38,008 bases of DNA from a virus: IMG/VR virus record IMGVR_UViG_3300033148_003408, positions 1 through 38,008 of that record; one strand, given 5' to 3'. The notes beneath the pieces were generated by a model. The model ran no database searches, was not told the origin of the DNA, and saw only the letters and a program-made list of their open reading frames with translations. Every line of letters starts with the position of its first letter. The stretch's first letter is position 1. Of the stretch, positions 7,984-13,600 are shown piece by piece. The translations under genes and the position numbers were made by a program.

Positions 7984-8079
7984 ATGAAAAACTGGTTAAA
8001 ATTCGGCTTACTTATAATAGCGTGGGATATTTTAAGATTAGTCGCCCAAACTATCATCAATTGGTTTATAATAAGATGA
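7984..8079 (+). CDS. 31-residue membrane peptide, lysis-cassette candidate
   Basis: ORF MKNWLKFGLLIIAWDILRLV and on to a final WFIIR: one hydrophobic helix with basic ends. Its TGA overlaps the ATG of the HEMIH protein gene (ATGA at 8076-8079), matching the translational coupling of neighbouring genes. That coupling is the best evidence that so short an ORF is real. Position ahead of a peptidoglycan endopeptidase suggests a holin-like or anchoring role, which is inference. Confidence 0.55.
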   Translation: MKNWLKFGLLIIAWDILRLVAQTIINWFIIR

Positions 8080-8429
8080 AACTTACAGAAAAACAATTTA
8101 ACTTGTTTAAGGAAGAGTGTTTGAAATGGCAAGACCGCTTTGAACTTCATAATTGGGATTTACATTTTAGATGGCAGGAAAGTGAAGATGGCAGAGCAGG
8201 TATAAATACTAATCTTGGTAATTATATCGCCACCGCTTTTTTATCAAGAGAATGGGATAATTATGATACAATAACAGACCAAGGTATAAAAATGGTTGCT
8301 AAACACGAAATGATACATCTCTTAATAGCAAGATTAGAAACAGTTGGAAAAGCCAGATATATTAGCGAGGACGAGATGACAGAAGCGGATGAAGAATTAG
8401 TAAGAAAATTAGAATATATTATAAAATGA
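8076..8429 (+). CDS. HExxH metalloprotease-like protein
   Basis: 117 residues from ATG 8076. I prefer this start to the upstream in-frame one because of the ATGA overlap with the preceding peptide. The motif VAKHEMIHLLIARL (74-87) is an HExxH zinc site with HEMIH at 77-81, followed by a Glu-rich helix that could supply a third ligand. Size and motif suit a minimal SprT-like or gluzincin-type protein of the kind found in phages. It overlaps the M23 endopeptidase gene by 4 nt, so a lysis or maturation role is likely. Substrate unknown. Confidence 0.65.
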   Translation: MKLTEKQFNLFKEECLKWQDRFELHNWDLHFRWQESEDGRAGINTNLGNYIATAFLSREWDNYDTITDQGIKMVAKHEMIHLLIARLETVGKARYISEDEMTEADEELVRKLEYIIK

Positions 8430-8986
8430 AATTATTTAGAAGTATCAAGGAAAATTATGTGAGCCAAGGATTTGGCGTAGAAAATACGGCTCCTTCTATG
8501 CTGGAATTTTACAAGAGTTTGGGACTCCGAGGACACAACGGCATAGATTTTAAATGCGAAAACGGCTCCCCCCTCTATTTTAACTGCTATGATTATGAGG
8601 GGCGGGTTATTGAATTATCCCACGATACAAAAGCGGGACTGGGAATTGTAATAGGCATACAAACCCCTGAGGGGTGCTATAAGACGATTTACTGGCACTT
8701 AAAGGACATTGGGGTCAAGATAGGGCAAGTAGTGTCTACGGGGCAGAAATTGGGTCATTGCGACAATACAGGATACAGCACGGGTTCGCACCTGCATTTC
8801 GGTTTGAAACTATGCGACAAAAACTTTAACACAATAAATCGGGGGAATGGCTATAATGGTTGTATCTCACCTGATAAATATCTTACTAATACATATATTA
8901 AGGACATAATGAAAAACCTTTCGGGGCAGAAAAACATATTGGAAAGGATTATTAAACTGATACAGGATTTCTTAAAAGATTTATAA
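8426..8986 (+). CDS. M23 (LytM-type) endopeptidase, probable endolysin
   Basis: 186 residues. The M23 zinc-peptidase signature is clear: HNGID (His37, Asp41), a YWHL strand at 89-92, GHCDNTGYSTG at 110-120 and SHLHFGL with catalytic HLH at 122-124. Such enzymes cut peptide cross-links in peptidoglycan. No signal peptide or wall-binding domain is obvious; the last 50 residues are a basic helix. It follows the HEMIH gene with an ATGA overlap. A holin-like gene lies about 300 bp downstream, which makes this the endolysin of the phage. Confidence 0.9.
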   Translation: MKLFRSIKENYVSQGFGVENTAPSMLEFYKSLGLRGHNGIDFKCENGSPLYFNCYDYEGRVIELSHDTKAGLGIVIGIQTPEGCYKTIYWHLKDIGVKIGQVVSTGQKLGHCDNTGYSTGSHLHFGLKLCDKNFNTINRGNGYNGCISPDKYLTNTYIKDIMKNLSGQKNILERIIKLIQDFLKDL

Positions 8987-8989
8987 GGA

Positions 8990-8997
8990 AAAGGTCG
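8990..8997 (+). promoter_or_regulatory. AAAGGTCG intergenic motif, copy 1
   Basis: AAAGGTCG followed by CAGATAATA lies just after the stop of the endopeptidase gene and 30 nt before the ATG at 9028. It is one of five copies, all at about this spacing. Function unknown; possibilities are a transcription or translation signal, or a cassette junction. Confidence 0.5.
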
Positions 8998-9027
8998 CAG
9001 ATAATAAACAATAATTTTACAATTATT

Positions 9028-9267
9028 ATGGAAGGATTACAAAAAGATATTCACGATTTTAGAAAACAAATTGATTCTTGTATTAAAGCATTGGTTCAAA
9101 GTGATGTTAAACCAAACGGAGATAATTCTGTCGGATTTGGTTCAGAATATCAAAGATGTAGAGAAAAAGCATATACTAATTTACAAGAAGCAAAAATGTG
9201 GATGGGAAAATGTTTAGAAGCAATAGGAAGTGAATTTCCAGAAGAATTAAGGGATGAAGCGGAATAA
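9028..9267 (+). CDS. Small helical protein, possible Acb2/Tad1-type cyclic-nucleotide sponge
   Basis: 79 residues, all helical. The C-terminal half, CREKAYTNLQEAKMWMGKCL, resembles the conserved hairpin of the phage Acb2/Tad1-type family, whose members bind cyclic-nucleotide signals of CBASS or Thoeris defence. Length and the RExxxTxLQEAxMWxGxxLxxxG pattern fit. The assignment is from memory of the family and should be tested by profile search. It is a free-standing cassette between lysis genes, with AAAGGTCG motifs on both sides. Confidence 0.55.
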   Translation: MEGLQKDIHDFRKQIDSCIKALVQSDVKPNGDNSVGFGSEYQRCREKAYTNLQEAKMWMGKCLEAIGSEFPEELRDEAE

Positions 9268-9268
9268 A

Positions 9269-9276
9269 AAAGGTCG
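9269..9276 (+). promoter_or_regulatory. AAAGGTCG intergenic motif, copy 2
   Basis: AAAGGTCG followed by CATAATA, directly after the stop at 9265-9267 and 26 nt before the ATG at 9303. A 5-bp hairpin (ATACT/AGTAT) lies between motif and start codon. Confidence 0.5.
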
Positions 9277-9302
9277 CATAATACTATCAAAAGTATAAAA
9301 TT

Positions 9303-9500
9303 ATGAAAAAACTATTAGGCATTTTACCAGCAGACAAAGCAGTATCAAGAGTGATAAGGAGAGCCGTGATAGTTGGACTGCTTTCTTTATTCGCTGTTCT
9401 GATAAACGAATATACGAAAGTTGCTCCCGGGATAGTAATTCCTACACTTACAGCAATTGGCGCGGCACTTGACAAATTATCAAGAGAAGTTAAAAAATAA
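9303..9500 (+). CDS. Holin-like membrane protein
   Basis: 65 residues: basic N-terminus, a first membrane segment (AVIVGLLSLFAVLINEY, about 22-38), a turn, a second weaker segment (APGIVIPTLTAIGAALDKL) and a charged tail SREVKK. This class II-like topology, ending in an ALDKLxRE-type tail, is typical of phage holins. Its location after an M23 endopeptidase supports the call. A structured RNA and an intrinsic terminator follow, ending the lysis transcription unit. Confidence 0.75.
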   Translation: MKKLLGILPADKAVSRVIRRAVIVGLLSLFAVLINEYTKVAPGIVIPTLTAIGAALDKLSREVKK

Positions 9501-9510
9501 AATAGAAAAA

Positions 9511-9638
9511 CGAACTCGCTCCTTTTGTCTGTTGTCGGACATTAGCAAATAACCTTTGCTGGATTTTAATCCACAGGGATATAATATTTTAATACAAGTC
9601 CTTAATGACAATACTGGAAAGGACGAGTTGGCGCTGGG
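9511..9638 (+). ncRNA. Structured RNA at the end of the lysis operon
   Basis: AACTCG-C-TCCTTTT (9513-9526) pairs with 9617-9629 over 13 bp with one bulged C. Inside are TGTC/GACA (9526-9529/9538-9541), AGCAAA/TTTGCT (9544-9549/9555-9560) and GGATT/AATCC (9561-9565/9568-9572). The 3' strand AAGGAC (9619-9624) can instead pair with local GTCCTT (9598-9603), so two folds compete. A strong terminator follows at once. It could be a released small RNA or a regulated terminator. Family not recognised. Confidence 0.6.
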
Positions 9639-9662
9639 AAGCCCCCGAAACGGGGCTTTTTA
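9639..9662 (+). terminator. Intrinsic terminator of the lysis region
   Basis: AAGCCCC (9639-9645) and GGGGCTT (9652-9658) form a 7-bp stem with a CGAAAC loop, followed by a run of T. Its position after the holin gene and before the next promoter marks the late/early boundary. Confidence 0.85.
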
Positions 9663-9682
9663 GTTATGCACAGGTTGAGGTG

Positions 9683-9710
9683 TTGACAAAGGTTTATGAA
9701 TTGTTAATAT
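9683..9710 (+). promoter_or_regulatory. Sigma70-type promoter for the early region
   Basis: TTGACA (9683-9688), 16-nt spacer, TAATAT (9705-9710). It lies between the lysis terminator and the HTH gene at 9750, so it probably starts the early transcript. Confidence 0.65.
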
Positions 9711-9749
9711 AGAAACAGAAGATAAATATAAACTAAAAAATAAATAATT

Positions 9750-9929
9750 ATGATGCGAGAAAAAAAAGAAAGAAATAAAATGATAATGGAAAAAATAGCA
9801 AAAGGTGAATATCTTGTTGATATAGCCAAAGAGTTTAATATCAGTCCGCAAATGGTTTGTAAAATTAAAAAAAGGTATGAAAAATTATTGGAAAAAAAAT
9901 TGGCGGAAAATATAAAATCAAATAATTAA
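9750..9929 (+). CDS. Small helix-turn-helix DNA-binding protein
   Basis: 59 residues, too short for a simple ORF cut-off. Residues 12-45 read IMEKIAKGEYLVDIAKEFNI followed by SPQMVCKIKKRYEKLL, a classic recogniser helix pair (DIAKEFNISPQMVCKIKKRY) like those of transposase/resolvase-type HTH proteins and small phage regulators. Strongly basic. It is the first gene after the early promoter at 9683, the usual place of a transcriptional regulator. Its operator is unknown. Confidence 0.75.
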   Translation: MMREKKERNKMIMEKIAKGEYLVDIAKEFNISPQMVCKIKKRYEKLLEKKLAENIKSNN

Positions 9930-9943
9930 AAATATAAAGTAAA

Positions 9944-10321
9944 ATGAAAAAACAATTAACAAGAATAAAACGAGAATTATATTATTATAAGGACGAAAAG
10001 AGGATAAATGGAGTTCATTCAAACATTCGGGGAGATGTTTCAAACATTCAGGGAGATGTTTCGGGTATTCAGGGAGATGTTTCAGACATTCAAGGAAGTG
10101 TTTCAAACATTCGGGGAAACGTTTCAAACATTCAAGGAAGTGTTTCAAACATTCAGGGAGATGTTTCAGACCTTTGGGGAGATGTTTCGGGCATTCAGGG
10201 AGATGTTTCAGGTATTTGGGCAGGTGTTTCATACATTTTGGGAGATTTAGACAAGTGTAAAATAACAGAAGAAGAAAGAAAAAAAGGGATAAATATAAAG
10301 GATTTAGTTAAGAAATATTAA
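9944..10321 (+). CDS. Heptad-repeat protein (NIxGDVS repeats)
   Basis: 125 residues. After a basic 26-residue N-terminus come ten perfect seven-residue repeats of the form (N/G/D)I(Q/R/W)G(D/S/N)VS, then a degenerate eleventh, then a charged tail. Ile and Val recur every 3-4 residues, so it can form a parallel coiled coil or a narrow beta-helix. Similar IxGDVS repeats occur in other phage and bacterial proteins with no known function. Repeat number can change by slippage of the 21-nt units without breaking the frame. Function unknown. Confidence 0.65.
   Translation: MKKQLTRIKRELYYYKDEKRINGVHSNIRGDVSNIQGDVSGIQGDVSDIQGSVSNIRGNVSNIQGSVSNIQGDVSDLWGDVSGIQGDVSGIWAGVSYILGDLDKCKITEEERKKGINIKDLVKKY
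10022..10249 (+). repeat. Tandem 21-nt repeat encoding the heptads
   Basis: About eleven imperfect 21-nt units (consensus like AACATTCAGGGAGATGTTTC) in frame with the heptad protein. Because the unit is a multiple of three and lacks stops, the array stays open in other frames too, which creates spurious ORFs there. A unit-count polymorphism would be expected in a population. Confidence 0.85.
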
Positions 10322-10327
10322 AGGTCG
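10320..10327 (+). promoter_or_regulatory. AAAGGTCG intergenic motif, copy 3
   Basis: AAAGGTCG overlapping the stop codon of the heptad-repeat gene, followed by GCGGATACTA, 29 nt before the ATG at 10357. Confidence 0.5.
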
Positions 10328-10356
10328 GCGGATACTAATTAAACTAAATAAATCTT

Positions 10357-10533
10357 ATGAATAGAGAAAAAGCTAACAATTTAATCAATAAAAAAACAAA
10401 AGAAACAGAAGAATTATTTAAAAAATACGATAATCTGAAATGGTGGCAACTTGTTTCTAAAAGTAAAATAAAAACAAGATGTAATAAATTGGTTGGCCAA
10501 ATAGCATTAGCTGATGCTATGTCAGAATATTAA
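10357..10533 (+). CDS. Unknown small helical protein (58 aa)
   Basis: 58 residues, MNREKANNLINKKTKETEEL and onward, with a DNLKWWQLVSKSKIKTRCNK centre. Charged and probably two helices; no family recognised. The AAAGGTCG motif lies upstream and another copy downstream, so this gene forms a short cassette like those at 9028 and 20889. Confidence 0.55.
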   Translation: MNREKANNLINKKTKETEELFKKYDNLKWWQLVSKSKIKTRCNKLVGQIALADAMSEY

Positions 10534-10534
10534 A

Positions 10535-10542
10535 AAAGGTCG
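10535..10542 (+). promoter_or_regulatory. AAAGGTCG intergenic motif, copy 4
   Basis: AAAGGTCG followed by GAGTATTATA, directly after the stop at 10531-10533 and 30 nt before the ATG at 10573. Confidence 0.5.
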
Positions 10543-10572
10543 GAGTATTATAAACCAATAAACTAAAATCTT

Positions 10573-10758
10573 ATGAAATACAAAACGTTAGAAGGCGAGG
10601 ATAAAGATTATTCAAGACCCGCCATTCATACGAAGTTTATAAAAGAAGGAAAAATGACAATGGAAGAAAGCGACAAAATGATAGAAAACGCAAGGTTCAT
10701 AGATAATTTGGGGGACGAGGACGAGAAAGACGACAAGTATTTTAGATTTATGGATTAA
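10573..10758 (+). CDS. Unknown acidic small protein (61 aa)
   Basis: 61 residues, MKYKTLEGEDKDYSRPAIHT and onward, ending in a very acidic stretch (DNLGDEDEKDDKYFRFMD). An acidic DNA-mimic or scaffold-like character is possible but unproven. It follows an AAAGGTCG motif and is followed 5 nt later by a Cys-rich gene. No family recognised. Confidence 0.55.
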   Translation: MKYKTLEGEDKDYSRPAIHTKFIKEGKMTMEESDKMIENARFIDNLGDEDEKDDKYFRFMD

Positions 10759-10763
10759 GGATT

Positions 10764-10952
10764 ATGGAAAAAGAAACTTGTAAAAATTGTAAGTATTCTT
10801 TCAGATGTCCAGGACAAGAGTGTACTTATTATTGTGGTAGGTATCCAGAAAGAGTTTTAAAATCTCCAGACAGTTCTTGCGGAGAATATAAACCTAAAGC
10901 GGAGAATATAAACCTAAAAAGGAAAACTCTTGTGAGCGTAACTATCCGATAA
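10764..10952 (+). CDS. Small cysteine-rich protein, probable zinc binding
   Basis: 62 residues with ETCKNCKYSFRCPGQECTYYCG and a later SSCGEYKP: six cysteines in the first 40 residues, typical of small phage zinc-finger proteins. Near the C-terminus the sequence CGEYKPK is partly repeated through a 20-nt tandem duplication (10879-10918), so the original protein may have ended sooner. Its last codons overlap the first hairpin of the structured RNA at 10941. Confidence 0.6.
   Translation: MEKETCKNCKYSFRCPGQECTYYCGRYPERVLKSPDSSCGEYKPKAENINLKRKTLVSVTIR
10879..10918 (+). repeat. 20-nt tandem duplication in the Cys-rich gene
   Basis: GCGGAGAATATAAACCTAAA occurs twice head to tail (10879-10898, 10899-10918). 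As 20 is not a multiple of 3, the second copy is read in another frame (AENINLK instead of CGEYKPK). The duplication changed the original C-terminus and is probably recent. Confidence 0.85.
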
Positions 10953-11046
10953 ATAGTGATTAAAAAATTGGTAATCATTCGGGGGACAGGTGATGATGAG
11001 TTCGCAGATTAGCAATCTCATTAGTGCGTATCGCCTTTCCCCGAAT
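10941..11046 (+). ncRNA. Three abutting hairpins, 106-nt structured leader
   Basis: Three stems follow with no spacer: ACTAT/ATAGT (10941-10957), GATTA/TAATC (10958-10976) and a long one in which ATTCGGGG (10977-10984) pairs with CCCCGAAT (11039-11046). The long one continues with AGGTGAT/ATCGCCT (10988-10994/11030-11036, one G-U) and ATGAG/CTCAT (10996-11000/11017-11021). It ends 6 nt before the ATG at 11053, so it is a 5' leader element, riboswitch-like in layout. The fold argues against the in-frame upstream starts in this stretch. Family not recognised. Confidence 0.65.
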
Positions 11047-11052
11047 ACTAAA

Positions 11053-11418
11053 ATGGGAAATGAAGAAAAACTAAAACAAATATACAAACAAGAAAAAAAC
11101 AATTATATTTCTAATTATGAGTATTATGATGATAGTATTTTTTTTGGAAGTGGAAAGCATAAAAAAGATATTGAAAAAGGAAAAAAAAGGTGGCAAGAAA
11201 AATATCCTGAAGGATTTTATAGTTGGATTACGGATGAAAAAAAGGAAATGGTGAAGTTTAAAGAATATCAAATAGTTCATCATAAATTAGATAATAGAAA
11301 AATAATGATTACGGAATTTAATTGGTTTTCTAATAGAATAGAATGTAAGTATTCCATAAAAGATGGTTATAAATGGTGTCCATTTAGACCCCAAGAATTA
11401 ACCCAAGAATTAAAATGA
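11053..11418 (+). CDS. Unknown phage protein (121 aa)
   Basis: From ATG 11053 the protein begins MGNEEKLKQIYKQEKNNY. I reject the earlier in-frame ATGs near 10990 because that segment forms a long RNA hairpin. It is Lys/Tyr-rich, with a middle of HKKDIEKGKKRWQEKYPEGF and a C-terminal EYQIVHHKLDNRKIMITEFN that looks beta-rich. No family recognised. The stop overlaps the next ATG (ATGA at 11415-11418). Confidence 0.6.
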   Translation: MGNEEKLKQIYKQEKNNYISNYEYYDDSIFFGSGKHKKDIEKGKKRWQEKYPEGFYSWITDEKKEMVKFKEYQIVHHKLDNRKIMITEFNWFSNRIECKYSIKDGYKWCPFRPQELTQELK

Positions 11419-11672
11419 AACTCTTATTTTTCCTACTAAAACCAAAATCTACTTTAATTATATCTCTATTGGCTTTTATCGGCTGGTTAGTATTTTATAG
11501 AATGATTGTAATAGGCGACCCAATATGGTTAAATTGTTTAAGATTATTTTTTGCGATTTGTATTTCGGCAAGTTTAGGATTATCTATAGGATATAGTTTG
11601 GTAGAAATGATGAAACCGCGCTGGGAAATAGAAAATAAACAATTATTAAAATTATTAACTAAATTAAAATAA
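11415..11672 (+). CDS. Two-span membrane protein (85 aa)
   Basis: Hydrophobic segments at about 13-30 (STLIISLLAFIGWLVFY) and 42-64 (LRLFFAICISASLGLSIGYS) joined by a short loop, then a basic/helical tail. Topology resembles small phage membrane proteins of unknown role. Coupled to the upstream gene by ATGA and 2 nt from the next gene. Confidence 0.6.
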   Translation: MKLLFFLLKPKSTLIISLLAFIGWLVFYRMIVIGDPIWLNCLRLFFAICISASLGLSIGYSLVEMMKPRWEIENKQLLKLLTKLK

Positions 11673-11674
11673 AT

Positions 11675-11869
11675 ATGACATTTCAACAAGAAACATTTCA
11701 AAAACTATTTGATGTCTGGTTATGGGAAAAAGAGAAAACCTTTAATCCATTTACCCGATGTTTAGCGGAATTAGCAGAAGATAACCCAGAAGTTCCTGAA
11801 CCCGAATTTTCTCCGGAGATTTCCGAAGAACGAAGGTATGAGGAACATCAAAAAAATGGCATACAATAA
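11675..11869 (+). CDS. Small acidic protein sharing a duplicated segment with the nuclease
   Basis: 64 residues. The segment AELAEDNPEVPE is encoded by 36 nt (11765-11800) found unchanged inside the PD-(D/E)XK nuclease gene at 12201-12236, so the two neighbouring genes share material. It overlaps the nuclease gene by 14 nt. Possibly a fragment that arose by local duplication, or a small partner protein. No known family. Confidence 0.5.
   Translation: MTFQQETFQKLFDVWLWEKEKTFNPFTRCLAELAEDNPEVPEPEFSPEISEERRYEEHQKNGIQ
11765..11800 (+). repeat. 36-nt dispersed duplication, copy 1
   Basis: Identical to 12201-12236, in the same reading phase (AELAEDNPEVPE). Perfect identity in an otherwise diverged region implies a recent copying event or gene conversion. 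Confidence 0.85.
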
Positions 11870-13028
11870 AGAAGCAGAAAAGGGGCTGGAAAAGAAAATA
11901 CAACGCTGGGATAAGAGTTCATTAGGGGCTCAAATAGATACAAATGCGATTTTTAGAGTTGTTTATAATTCTTTTAATTTAAGGCACGACATACTTGTCA
12001 AAATTCCAGATATATTTAGAGGTTCTGCTAAAAAAGATGAGTTGATAAAAAGTATTGGAGAAGAGTTTGAAAATTTGTTAAACAAAATAATAGCGGATAA
12101 AAATAATGGTAATTTGGCGGCAAAAATGAATGAAATAATAACTGAACATAATAAAGAGGAAACTACATCAGAACCCAAAAAATGGAAGCCAAAAGAGTGG
12201 GCGGAATTAGCAGAAGATAACCCAGAAGTTCCTGAAATGGAAAAAAAATTTAAAAGGTTTTATCTTGCTAACAATATAACTTTTGACGGCAGAAAACATC
12301 AATACAAATTAGACGGGATTATTTGCGCTGGAGTAAGCAGTATAGCGGAATATAGACCAAAGGACTTTTTAAAATTCTGGGCCGCGAAAATGGTAGTTGA
12401 GTTTCTAAAAGACAAACAAAATGAAATTAAGAAACTTGGAAAGAAAGAGTATAGTAATTTACTTTACGAGGCGAAAACACAACACACTAAAAGGTCAAAA
12501 GACGCTCTGAATATCGGAACACGAGTTCATCATTGGATAGAGGAATATATCAAAGGAAACAATTTGCCTATTGAGGACGATATTAAAAATCCTGTTGAAG
12601 AGTTTTTAAAATTTGAAAAGAAACACAAAATTGAATGGTTAGCGGTTGAAAAGATAGTATGCTCTCCATCACACTTGGTCGCTGGTAGGTTAGACGCTGT
12701 GGCTATAGTTGATGGCAAAGTATCTCTGGTTGATTTAAAAACATCAAGTATGATAGACGAGGGTTTTTATTTACAGACGGCTGGGTATTTTATGTGTCTT
12801 GAAGAAATGGGTATTAAAATAGACCAAAGAATTATTTTGCGGTTGCCTAAAAAGAAAGGAGATAAGTTTGAAGCGGTATTGGTTGATACTCCGATAGACG
12901 AGGATATTAGAGCGTTCCTTAACCTGCGATATGCTTGGCAGTGGAGTTGTGCTATTGATTTAAAATATAAAGAAGAGGTTATAATAAAAGGTTATAAGCA
13001 AAGACGATTAAAATTAAAGAAATTGTAG
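11856..13028 (+). CDS. PD-(D/E)XK (RecB/Cas4-like) exonuclease
   Basis: 390 residues from ATG 11856. Residues 1-115 are a helical, charged N-terminal part; the nuclease domain follows the AELAEDNPEVPE junction. Motifs: GTRVHHWIEEYI (about 221-232), VEKIV with Glu265, GRLDAVAI with Asp280, LVDLKTSS with Asp293 and Lys295, and YLQTAGYFM with Gln307. This is the RecB/Cas4-type core of phage exonucleases that make 3' single-stranded ends. The SSB-like gene two genes downstream (13569) suits a recombination or replication pair. Start chosen over the in-frame ATG at 11838 because AGGAAC lies at a suitable distance. Confidence 0.8.
   Translation: MAYNKEAEKGLEKKIQRWDKSSLGAQIDTNAIFRVVYNSFNLRHDILVKIPDIFRGSAKKDELIKSIGEEFENLLNKIIADKNNGNLAAKMNEIITEHNKEETTSEPKKWKPKEWAELAEDNPEVPEMEKKFKRFYLANNITFDGRKHQYKLDGIICAGVSSIAEYRPKDFLKFWAAKMVVEFLKDKQNEIKKLGKKEYSNLLYEAKTQHTKRSKDALNIGTRVHHWIEEYIKGNNLPIEDDIKNPVEEFLKFEKKHKIEWLAVEKIVCSPSHLVAGRLDAVAIVDGKVSLVDLKTSSMIDEGFYLQTAGYFMCLEEMGIKIDQRIILRLPKKKGDKFEAVLVDTPIDEDIRAFLNLRYAWQWSCAIDLKYKEEVIIKGYKQRRLKLKKL
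12201..12236 (+). repeat. 36-nt dispersed duplication, copy 2
   Basis: Second copy of the 11765-11800 segment, lying at the junction between the N-terminal part of the nuclease protein and its nuclease domain, as if it marked a fusion point. Confidence 0.85.
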
Positions 13029-13030
13029 TT

Positions 13031-13600
13031 ATGTTAAAAAAACCTTATATTCTTACACAAAAAAGATTAAAACACACCATAAAAATAGGATTTAAAAAAG
13101 GACAGAAACAATTAAATACTGGAAGAACTTGGTTTAAAAAAGGAGATGATAATATATCTAAAAAACCTGAAATAAAAGAAAAAATAAGTAAAGCATGGAA
13201 AGGAAAACATCATACCGAAGAAACTAAAAGAAAAATCGGTGAAGGAAATAAAGGAAAAAAACTATCAGAATATAGTAAAAGAAAAATTAGTGAAAAAAAT
13301 AAAGGAAGACTAAGTAAAGAAAAAAATCCAAATTGGAAAGGAGGAATATCTTTTGAACCTTATTCAATTAATTGGACAAAAACTCTTAAAAGAAGCATTA
13401 GAGAAAGAGACCATTATACTTGCCAAGTTTGTGAAAAAGAACCAGCAGTTTATTGTCATCATATAGATTATAATAAATTAAATTGTAATCCAAATAATCT
13501 TATTACGCTTTGTCATAGTTGTCATTCAAAAACAAATTTTAATAGAGATTATTGGATTAAATACTTCTATGAAAAAATATACAACAGAGGAATTAAATAA
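13031..13600 (+). CDS. HNH homing endonuclease with NUMOD3-like repeats
   Basis: 189 residues, strongly basic. Residues 50-105 contain two or three KISEKxKGKKxSEEYKRKI-like repeats (KEKISKAWKGKHHTEETKRK, then KRKISEKNKGRLSKE), the NUMOD3 type of DNA-binding module. KNPNWKGGI comes at about 99-107. The C-terminus is an HNH nuclease: CQVCEKEPAVYCHHIDYNK and LITLCHSCHSKTN with paired cysteines. It is inserted between the exonuclease and the SSB-like gene and overlaps the latter by 32 nt. Free-standing homing enzymes of this type invade phage genomes; a selfish element is the likely reading. Confidence 0.85.
   Translation: MLKKPYILTQKRLKHTIKIGFKKGQKQLNTGRTWFKKGDDNISKKPEIKEKISKAWKGKHHTEETKRKIGEGNKGKKLSEYSKRKISEKNKGRLSKEKNPNWKGGISFEPYSINWTKTLKRSIRERDHYTCQVCEKEPAVYCHHIDYNKLNCNPNNLITLCHSCHSKTNFNRDYWIKYFYEKIYNRGIK

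Noticed and set aside
10022-10249. CRISPR-like array
   Set aside because: Units are contiguous, with no unique spacers, and encode a heptad protein.
9918-10250. Alternative ORFs through the 21-nt repeat on both strands
   Set aside because: The repeat unit is a multiple of three without stops, so several frames stay open by chance. Only the 9944 frame has a sensible start and stop and a charged non-repeat tail.
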